64,000 nucleotides of DNA from Egicoccus sp. AB-alg6-2 (GTDB taxonomy: Bacteria > Actinomycetota > Nitriliruptoria > Nitriliruptorales > Nitriliruptoraceae), in contig NZ_JBGUAY010000003.1 in NCBI RefSeq assembly GCF_041821025.1, positions 310,001-374,000 of the forward strand, read 5' to 3'. The notes below the pieces were generated by a model. It did not search any database, was not told where the DNA came from, and worked only from the letters and a program-made list of their open reading frames with translations. The position numbers and the translations under genes are program-made. The stretch's first letter is position 1; every line of letters begins with the position of its first letter. Shown in pieces: positions 53,814-64,000 of this stretch.

Positions 53814-54644
53814 TCAGACGGTGTCGACGAATTCGGCGCCCAGCAGGGTGAGCCCGACCGAGATGGCGTTGAAGACCGCGTGGGCGGCGATCGGCACGAT
53901 CAGGCTGCCGAAGCGGTGCAGCGACCAGGCCAACGCGACGCCGAGGGTGAGCAGGCCCGCGCTGTAGAGCGGCTGGGTGACCTCGACGTGGACGGCCGCG
54001 AACACCAGGCCGGAGACGAGCGCGGCCGGCCACAGCCCGACCTTGCGCTTGAGCCCCTGGAACAGCACGCCCCGGAACGCCACCTCCTCGAGGAGCGGCG
54101 CCATGACGACGGCGGCGACGATGGCGAGGAAGGTGCTGATGCCCCCCTGGGTCAGCTCAGACAGCAGTTGCTGCTCGGGCGGGTCCACCGGGCCGATGAA
54201 CTGCAGGATGGCGAGGATGAACGCGTTCACGCCGAGGAAGCCGGCGATGCCGACGACCACGCCGTAGGCCGCATGCAGCCCTGAAGGCCGCAGTGGTCCG
54301 AGCAGGCGCCAGGACAACCGGCCCCGGGCGGCGAGGTAGGCCAGGGCACCGCCGAGGCCGACCGCCTGGGCGACCACGACGAGCAGCAGCATCACCGGGC
54401 CGCTGTCGTCGTTGACGACGCCGAAGACGATGGCCGGCACGATGACGACGAACTGGGCCACCAGCGTCCACAGCACCAGCAGGGCGCCGTCCACCGCGGT
54501 GAACGGGACGGGGAACGCGTCGGCGGGGCGGGCACCGTCGCGACGCCCGCCGCCCGGCCACGCCGGGTCGAAGCGGTGGCCGGCGGCGCTCGGCGGCGGA
54601 CCGCCCCCCGGTGCGGGAGGCGGCGGAACGGGGGGCTGACTCAT
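53814..54644 (-). CDS. CPBP-family intramembrane protease
   Basis: A 276-residue membrane protein with a Pro/Gly-rich cytoplasmic N-terminus (1-45) and about seven helices. The CPBP (Abi/CAAX-like) active site is complete: E186-E187 and R191 (EEVAFR), H219 (FAAVH) and H255/N259 (HAVFN). Such proteases cleave membrane-embedded substrates or handle bacteriocin immunity; the target is unknown. ATG at 54644 overlaps the SpoIID-like stop (ATGA), extending the murA operon. Confidence 0.88.
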   Translation of the reverse strand: MSQPPVPPPPAPGGGPPPSAAGHRFDPAWPGGGRRDGARPADAFPVPFTAVDGALLVLWTLVAQFVVIVPAIVFGVVNDDSGPVMLLLVVVAQAVGLGGALAYLAARGRLSWRLLGPLRPSGLHAAYGVVVGIAGFLGVNAFILAILQFIGPVDPPEQQLLSELTQGGISTFLAIVAAVVMAPLLEEVAFRGVLFQGLKRKVGLWPAALVSGLVFAAVHVEVTQPLYSAGLLTLGVALAWSLHRFGSLIVPIAAHAVFNAISVGLTLLGAEFVDTV

Positions 54645-56365
54645 GCCGATCTCCTGCGGGAGCGGTTGGCGAGAACGAGAAGGACGAGGAGGACGGCGAC
54701 GACCGCGAGGGCGACGACGCGGGCCCGCGTGCCGCCGGCGGCGGCCCGGTCGCGCGTGTCCTCTGCGGCGGCCACGTCGTCGCGTGCGACGGTCACGGTG
54801 TACGGCGCCCCGTCCTCGGCACCGGCCGCGTCGCGGCCGAACAGGGTCAGCGTGTACTCGCCGGGGGCGACCGGGTCGCCCTGCGCGTCGTCGTACCGCC
54901 ACGTCGCGGCATGGACGCCGGGGTCCGCGGCGCCGAGCTCGTTGACGAGGATCTCCCCGCCGTCCGCGTCCTGCACCACGAGTCGCAGCAGGGCCGGCTT
55001 GTTGATCTCGGCCTCGACCACCACGGCGTCGCCGAACTCGAGGCCGTCGGCGGCACGCGTCGCGGACACCTCGAGGTCGCGGTCGTGCCCGTCGGGCGGC
55101 GAGACGGACCACCCGTCGCCCTCACGCGCCACGGTCCACGTACCGAGCGCGGCCTCGGCGACGACAATGTCGCCGGCGACGAGACGCATCGACCGCGTCG
55201 GCCGGAGCGTGAACCGGTCGTCGACGTTGAGGCCGACCCGGACCCGGGAGGGGAGGTCGTCGGTGACGGTCGGTTCCCGGCCGTCGTAGTAGGCCGCGAG
55301 GATCTGACGGTAGTCCTGTCCGTCCTCGGCACGGCCGCGTGCGCCGTACTGGCTCATCCCGACGCCATGTCCCCAGCCGCGGCCCTCGAACGTGACCGCC
55401 TCGGCGTCGACCACGACCTCGAACCGACTGGAGGGCAGCGTCTCGGGCAGCCGTCGCAGACCGTCGCCGCGGATGCCGGGGAACTGGTCGGGATAGCGCT
55501 CGGCCGCGATGCGGCTGACGAACTCGCGGAAGGGCCGCACGCCGATCGTGACCTCGGTGCCGTCCTCGCCCACCACGGTGATGTCCCCGAACGGGTCGTG
55601 GAGACTGCCCTCGCGCCGCACGTCGGCGACCGGCGCCGCCCGGCCCAGCGTGTCCCCTCGGCCGATGATGTCGTCGAACTGGGCCCGGGTGAAGCGCACG
55701 GTCCACCGGTGGTAGGGGGACACGGCGTCCAGCGGATCGTCGGTGCCGACGAGGTACGGCCGCGGTCCCTCGTTCGGGAACACGAACTCGTTCGCGTACG
55801 TCTGGCCCCCGGAGGTCGAGAAGTAGCGCGCCAGGATCGGCCGTCCCTCCTCGTCGACGAGGACCTCACCCGCGGTGGCGTCCACGGCCTGCCGCCAGCG
55901 GGCGCCGAGGTCGTCGAGCTCGACGTCGGCGCCGCGGAACACCTGGCAGGCGACGGTCGCACAGATGTCGTAGTGGGTGAAGGTGCCGAGGCGGATCGAG
56001 TACCAGGCGTAGGTGCGGGCCGCGACGGCCTGGGCCTTGAGCGCCTCGAGGTGCCACCGCGGCGGCATCTCCGCCACCCCGGCGACGTAGTCGTCAAGGC
56101 CCAGTTCGTTGACCAACAGCGTTCCGGAGCTCCCGGCACGCATCTCGAGGGTGTCGAGGAAGCGCCGCGGGCCGCGTACGTCGTCGGTGATCTCGATGAC
56201 CCCACCGGCGGCCTCGGCGCGCAGGACACCGGAAACGGTCTCGGCCGCGGCTGCAGGGGCGGACGGCACGAGCAGAACGGCGAGGAGCGCGCACAGCGAC
56301 GCGAGCGTCACCGTCACCGGTGCCGGTCGGCCGCCAACCCCGCCGACGCCGTCGCGGTCAGCCAT
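54641..56365 (-). CDS. SpoIID/LytB-domain cell-wall protein
   Basis: A 574-residue exported protein: signal peptide (~residues 15-42), SpoIID/LytB domain with LDDYVAGVAEMPPRWHLEALKAQAVAARTYAW and the GWGHGVGMSQYGARG motif, a C-terminal FlgD-like Ig segment, and a final transmembrane helix (~545-565) followed by a basic end, so it is probably anchored outside the membrane. SpoIID is a lytic transglycosylase acting on stripped glycan; LytB enhances an amidase, so a peptidoglycan-remodelling role fits its position after murA. ATG at 56365 overlaps the murA end by eight bases. Confidence 0.88.
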   Translation of the reverse strand: MADRDGVGGVGGRPAPVTVTLASLCALLAVLLVPSAPAAAAETVSGVLRAEAAGGVIEITDDVRGPRRFLDTLEMRAGSSGTLLVNELGLDDYVAGVAEMPPRWHLEALKAQAVAARTYAWYSIRLGTFTHYDICATVACQVFRGADVELDDLGARWRQAVDATAGEVLVDEEGRPILARYFSTSGGQTYANEFVFPNEGPRPYLVGTDDPLDAVSPYHRWTVRFTRAQFDDIIGRGDTLGRAAPVADVRREGSLHDPFGDITVVGEDGTEVTIGVRPFREFVSRIAAERYPDQFPGIRGDGLRRLPETLPSSRFEVVVDAEAVTFEGRGWGHGVGMSQYGARGRAEDGQDYRQILAAYYDGREPTVTDDLPSRVRVGLNVDDRFTLRPTRSMRLVAGDIVVAEAALGTWTVAREGDGWSVSPPDGHDRDLEVSATRAADGLEFGDAVVVEAEINKPALLRLVVQDADGGEILVNELGAADPGVHAATWRYDDAQGDPVAPGEYTLTLFGRDAAGAEDGAPYTVTVARDDVAAAEDTRDRAAAGGTRARVVALAVVAVLLVLLVLANRSRRRSA

Positions 56366-57650
56366 CCACATCGGCGGCGGGCACCCGTTCGACATCGGCG
56401 CCCAGCGCCTGCAGTCGCGGGATGAAGTCCGCATACCCGCGGTCGACGTGGTGGACGTCGCGCACGATGGTCTCGCCACGCGCGACCAGGCCGGCCAGGG
56501 TGCCCGCCGCGCCGGCCCGCACGTCGAGTCCCGTGAAGGTCGCCCCGACGAGCGGCGCAGGACCGCGGATCAGGGCGTGGTGGCCGTCGATCTGGATGTC
56601 GGCCCCCATCCGCGCGAGTTCGGCGACGAACGAGAACCGGGACTCGAAGACGTTCTCGGTGCAGCGCGACGTGCCGTCGGCCTGCGTGAGCAGCACCATC
56701 ATCTGCGGCTGCAGGTCGGTCGGGAAGCCCGGGTAGGGCAGCGTGACGAAGTCGACCGGGTCGAGGTCACCGGCCTTCACCCGCAGCGAGTCCCCGCCCT
56801 CCTCGACCGCCACACCGGCGGCGCGCAGCTTCAGCAGCGGCAGCGTCAGGTCGGCCGGGCGGACGCGCTCGATGACGACGTCGCCGCCGGTCAGTGCGGC
56901 GGCGACGGCGTAGGTGCCGGCCTCGATGCGGTCGGGGCAGGTCTCCCAGCTGATCGGCGCGAGACGGTCGACGCCCTCGATCTCGAGCGTCGGTGACCCG
57001 ATCCCGTCGATGCGTGCCCCCATCGCCTCGAGCATGCGGCACAGGTCCTGGATCTCGGGTTCCCGGGCGGCGTTGTCGAGCACCGTGGTGCCGTCGGCGA
57101 GCACGGCGGCCATGACGAGGTTCTCGGTGGCGCCGACGCTCGGGAAGTCGAGGGTGAGGATCGCTCCGTGCAGTTCGCGGGCGCGCACCTCGATCTCGTC
57201 GGCGCGCTCGTCGACCTCGGCACCCATCGCGACCAGGCCGCGGACGTGCATCTCGATGCTTCGGGCACCGATCTTGTCCCCGCCGGGCAGCGCGATCCTC
57301 GCCCGGCGCAGTCGGCCGACGAGCGGCCCGAGACACGAGATGGAGGCGCGGATGCGGGTGACCGCGTCACGTGGCGGACACCAGTCCGGCTCGTCGGTGG
57401 CGTCGATCGTGCAGCGCTCGTTCGGCAGGTCGAGATCGACGTCGAGACCGATGCCGCGCAGGACGTCGGCCATGACCGGCACGTCCGCGATGCGAGGGAT
57501 CGCCGACAGCTCCAGCTTGCCGTCGCACAGGATCGCGGCCGCCATGAGCTTGAGCGCGGAGTTCTTGGCGCCCGACAGCCGGACGGTGCCCCGTAGCGGG
57601 GCGCCGCCGCGGACGACGAAGACGTCGGAGGAGGAGGTGGGATCCAGCAT
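56358..57650 (-). CDS. murA: UDP-N-acetylglucosamine 1-carboxyvinyltransferase with Asp at the catalytic Cys position
   Basis: A 430-residue MurA, which adds enolpyruvate to UDP-GlcNAc in the first committed step of peptidoglycan synthesis. LSGAKNSALKLMAA (25-38) and PGGDKIGAR (122-130) are intact, but the residue that is Cys115 in E. coli is D125. This substitution, known in mycobacteria and chlamydiae, gives an active enzyme that fosfomycin cannot alkylate. The ATG at 57650 has no Shine-Dalgarno, and a TAGTCT -10-like box at 57659-57664 leaves room for a transcript starting at or near the ATG. Lies 89 bp after atpC. Confidence 0.95.
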   Translation of the reverse strand: MLDPTSSSDVFVVRGGAPLRGTVRLSGAKNSALKLMAAAILCDGKLELSAIPRIADVPVMADVLRGIGLDVDLDLPNERCTIDATDEPDWCPPRDAVTRIRASISCLGPLVGRLRRARIALPGGDKIGARSIEMHVRGLVAMGAEVDERADEIEVRARELHGAILTLDFPSVGATENLVMAAVLADGTTVLDNAAREPEIQDLCRMLEAMGARIDGIGSPTLEIEGVDRLAPISWETCPDRIEAGTYAVAAALTGGDVVIERVRPADLTLPLLKLRAAGVAVEEGGDSLRVKAGDLDPVDFVTLPYPGFPTDLQPQMMVLLTQADGTSRCTENVFESRFSFVAELARMGADIQIDGHHALIRGPAPLVGATFTGLDVRAGAAGTLAGLVARGETIVRDVHHVDRGYADFIPRLQALGADVERVPAADVDG

Positions 57651-57658
57651 GTCGATCG

Positions 57659-57664
57659 AGACTA
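57659..57664 (-). promoter_or_regulatory. Candidate -10 box giving a leaderless murA mRNA
   Basis: Minus-strand TAGTCT ends 8 bases before the murA ATG. A 14-bp perfect palindrome lies just upstream at 57691-57704. Confidence 0.35.
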
Positions 57665-57739
57665 CCGGCGGCCACGGCGCCTCGGACGCCGCGTCCGCGG
57701 ACGCATGACGGGCGATCCGCGACGACGGACGGCCGCGGG

Positions 57740-58134
57740 TCAGCCGCCGGCGACGGCGACGCGGGTCCGGGCGCGCTGCAGGGACGCACGCGCGACGGGG
57801 TCCTCGCCGTCGGCGAGTTCGGCCTCGAGCTCACGCAGACGCGCCTGTGCACGCGCGGCGTCGATCTGGCTGGCCGGTTCGGCGATGTCGGCGAGCACGA
57901 TGATCTTCTCGCGGCCGACGTAGAGCAGTCCGTGGTGGACGGCGATGGTCTCCCACGAGTCGTCCTCGAGCTTGACCCGCACCGGCGCGATGTCGAGCTC
58001 GATCAGTGCGGGCTGGTGGCCGGGCAGGATGCCGATCTCGCCCTCGACGGAGCGTGCGTACAGCTCCTTGGCGTCGGCGGAGAGCACGTGGCGCTCCGCC
58101 GACACCACCTCGACGTGCATCGTGGAGGCAGCCA

Positions 58135-58135
<1 letters not shown>
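57740..58135 (-). CDS. atpC: F1Fo ATP synthase subunit epsilon
   Basis: A 131-residue epsilon subunit of the central stalk, regulating F1 rotation. N-terminal beta-sandwich (MHVEVVSAERHVLSADAKEL, GEIGILPGHQPAL) and a C-terminal helical hairpin (QARLRELEAEL, VARASLQRARTRV). ATG at 58135 shares a base with the atpD stop (TGATG). Last gene of the atp operon proper. Confidence 0.95.
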
Positions 58136-60538
<2,403 letters not shown>

Positions 60539-60565
60539 GGGCGTCCCTTCTCGTGGTCAGACCGC

Positions 60566-62179
<1,614 letters not shown>

Positions 62180-62259
62180 CTCGTATGTCCTCTGGGTCGC
62201 CCCCACGGGGCGGTGTGTCGGATCCCGATACCCCGTCCCGGGGCCTCGGTGCGTGGCGG

Positions 62260-62793
62260 TCAGCGGCCGACGCGGGTGCGCAGGTCCTGCAGGCGACGGG
62301 CGACGGAACCGTCGATCACGGTGTCGCCGATCTTGGCGCGCACCCCGCCGACGACGGTCGGGTCGACGTGCACCTGGACGTCGAGGCGCTTGCCGGTCGT
62401 CCGCTCGAGCGCCTCGATGAGCGCCCGCTGGCGTGGCTCGTCGAGCGGCGCCGCGACGTAGACCTCGGCGACCTCGCGGTTGCGGAGCTCCGCGGCCTTC
62501 TCGGACACGGCGTCGGCGATCGCGGTCAGCTCGTTCGCGCGGTCGGCGGCGATGATCATCGCCAGCGCGCTGCGCGTGACGGGGTGCGCCGCCTGCAGCA
62601 CGTCGGACTCGACGAACTTCAGTCGCTGCCCGACGGGCAGGTGGATGTCGGTGAGTCGTTGCCGCAGGTCGTCGCTGGCATCCACCGCGCTGGCGATGGT
62701 GCGCAGCTCGTTGCCGACGGCGTCGAGCGCGCCCTCGCCCTCGGCGAGTGCGACGACGGCCTGCGCGTAGGCGCCCGTCCGTTCGGTCGTCAT
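62260..62793 (-). CDS. atpH: F1Fo ATP synthase subunit delta
   Basis: A 177-residue delta (OSCP) subunit joining F1 to the b-subunit stalk. N-terminal helical bundle ([13 protein letters not shown]), then the conserved C-terminal [27 protein letters not shown] at 62793 after GAGGACC. Unlike mycobacteria, delta is a separate gene and not fused to a second b subunit. Confidence 0.93.
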   Translation of the reverse strand: MTTERTGAYAQAVVALAEGEGALDAVGNELRTIASAVDASDDLRQRLTDIHLPVGQRLKFVESDVLQAAHPVTRSALAMIIAADRANELTAIADAVSEKAAELRNREVAEVYVAAPLDEPRQRALIEALERTTGKRLDVQVHVDPTVVGGVRAKIGDTVIDGSVARRLQDLRTRVGR

Positions 62794-62868
62794 GTGCCGG
62801 TCCTCGTTGGTCCGGTCCGCGTCACCCACCCGTCGAGATGTGTCTTCGACGGGTACGGCGACGGCGGG

Positions 62869-63408
62869 TCAGTTCTGGCTGGCCAGTCGCTGGATGTAGT
62901 CGTCCACCAGCGACTGGTGGGTCGTGGCGTCGAGCTCGCGTTCGACGATGCGCGAGGCGAGTTCGACGGACATGGCACCGACCTGGGTGCGCAGTTCCTG
63001 CAGGGCGCGGTCCCGCTCGGCGTTGATGTCGGCCTGGGCCCGCTCGACGATCGCCGCCGCCTCGGCCTCGGCCTTGGCGACGATGTCACGTCGAAGCGTC
63101 TCGGCCGTCACCTTGGCTTCCTCGATGATGGCGTTGGCCTCACCGCGGGCGTCGGCGATCTGCGCGTCGAAGCTGCGACGGGCCTCCTCGGCCTCGACCA
63201 GCTTCGCGTCGGCCTCCTCCATCTTCCCCTGGATCGCGGCGGAGCGGTCGTCGAGGACCTGGTTCGCCTTGGGGAACACGAACTTGTACATGAAGGCCAG
63301 CAGCAACAGGAACGCGACCGACCCCCAGATCAGCTCCGCCGCATCGGGCAGGAGCTGGAAGCCCTCCGCCTCACCTTCGGCGGCAACCGCGAGGATGGTG
63401 GTCAGCAT
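62869..63408 (-). CDS. atpF: F1Fo ATP synthase subunit b
   Basis: A 179-residue peripheral-stalk b subunit: one membrane helix (about 28-47, ELIWGSVAFLLLLAFMYKFVF) and a long charged, Ala/Glu-rich coiled coil. ATG at 63408 with AGGAG five bases upstream is preferred over GTG at 63414. Single b gene; no b' is seen. 8 bp after atpE. Confidence 0.95.
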   Translation of the reverse strand: MLTTILAVAAEGEAEGFQLLPDAAELIWGSVAFLLLLAFMYKFVFPKANQVLDDRSAAIQGKMEEADAKLVEAEEARRSFDAQIADARGEANAIIEEAKVTAETLRRDIVAKAEAEAAAIVERAQADINAERDRALQELRTQVGAMSVELASRIVERELDATTHQSLVDDYIQRLASQN

Positions 63409-63416
63409 GGTCACTC

Positions 63417-63668
<252 letters not shown>

Positions 63669-63689
63669 TCACGTCTTGGGACGTGATGG

Positions 63690-64000
63690 TCAGTGCGCCG
63701 GCTCCACGGAAGAGCTGATGTAGACGGCGGTCAACATGGTGAAGATGTAGGCCTGCAGCACGATGATGACGAGCTCGAAGCCGAACACCAGGGGCGAGGC
63801 GACCAGGCCGACGATGCCGATGGGCAGGCCGGGTCGCGGGTACAGGAACACGTGGACCGTCACCAGCGTGATGACCACGAGGATGTGGCCGGCGACCATG
63901 TTGGCGAAGAGTCGTACCGCCAGGGTGAACGGTCGCAGGACGAGGTTGGAGAGCAGCTCCAGCGGGGTGAGGATGAGGTAGAGCGCCTTCGGTACCCCCG
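63690..64000 (-). CDS. atpB: F1Fo ATP synthase subunit a (partial, N-terminal part beyond the right edge)
   Basis: C-terminal ~102 residues of the membrane stator subunit. The essential Arg is in FTLAVRLFANMVAGH, preceded by LELLSNLVLRP, and helix 6 follows (ELVIIVLQAYIFTMLTAVYI). The start lies right of the window. First visible gene of the atp operon, 69 bp before atpE. Confidence 0.95.
   Translation of the reverse strand, partial: GVPKALYLILTPLELLSNLVLRPFTLAVRLFANMVAGHILVVITLVTVHVFLYPRPGLPIGIVGLVASPLVFGFELVIIVLQAYIFTMLTAVYISSSVEPAH

Overview
The window is GC-rich (roughly 70% by eye) chromosomal DNA with tightly packed genes, frequent GTG starts and many ATGA, GTGA and TGATG stop/start overlaps. 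The F1Fo ATP synthase operon running straight into murA, a MurA carrying Asp in place of the catalytic Cys, PucR-family regulators, a glgC-glgA pair of actinobacterial type and a 4-gene isobutyryl/methylmalonyl-CoA theme all point to an actinobacterium, probably a deep-branching, non-Streptomyces lineage (Nitriliruptoria/Euzebya-like is my guess, not shown). I see no tRNA, rRNA, CRISPR array, phage or complete insertion sequence, and no gene-free stretch longer than about 300 bases.

Layout. 1-5.1 kb: a pyrimidine/triazine-ring catabolism locus (carbamate kinase, NCS2 nucleobase permease, barbiturase/cyanuric acid hydrolase) facing a divergent PucR regulator. 5.2-9.9 kb: stand-alone ilvC, a tiny lipoprotein, an NAD(P)-binding protein, and a small protein coupled to a CLC chloride transporter. 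10-16 kb: an acyl-CoA mutase large subunit with isobutyryl-CoA mutase residues and its MarR regulator, a sigma-fragment membrane protein coupled to an aromatic amino acid decarboxylase, and a MeaB GTPase. 16.2-22.8 kb: dienelactone hydrolase-like protein, a thiolase plus 5-oxoprolinase (pxpABC) operon, methylmalonyl-CoA epimerase, and a zinc alcohol dehydrogenase. 22.8-29.4 kb: lipoprotein, two cyclophilins, two small proteins, a tandem-fused 3-hydroxyacyl-CoA dehydrogenase and an amidohydrolase. 29.5-37.7 kb: glgC-glgA, thioesterase plus YdeP-type molybdoenzyme, a uronate-dehydrogenase-like epimerase, and the DNA alkylation-repair pair Ada-AlkA fusion plus Ogt.

37.7-53.6 kb is a large polyamine/omega-amine catabolism cluster. 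A leftward run of ten genes (aldehyde dehydrogenase, class III aminotransferase, alanine dehydrogenase, FAD amine oxidase, PotABCD-type importer, methylmalonate-semialdehyde dehydrogenase, second aldehyde dehydrogenase) faces a divergent PucR regulator plus a second FAD oxidase. Imported diamines would be deaminated by the aminotransferase/oxidases, alanine recycled by alanine dehydrogenase, and the aldehydes oxidised, with the CoA-acylating dehydrogenase taking malonate semialdehyde to acetyl-CoA.

53.8-64 kb is a leftward run of core genes: atpB (partial)-atpE-F-H-A-G-D-C, murA, a SpoIID/LytB-like protein and a CPBP membrane protease.

The most unusual non-coding feature is a pair of palindromic repeat arrays with the same 62-63 bp period, each of about three units, at 14801-14952 and 53652-53806. 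Both sit between convergent genes, and the first abuts a truncated NTF2-like gene. Other notable points are a 12-bp MarR-type palindrome lying on the -35 box of the mutase promoter, a 3' thiolase gene remnant at 37676, and a recurring TAGCGT/TAGGCT/TACGCT box 20-50 bp before many starts.
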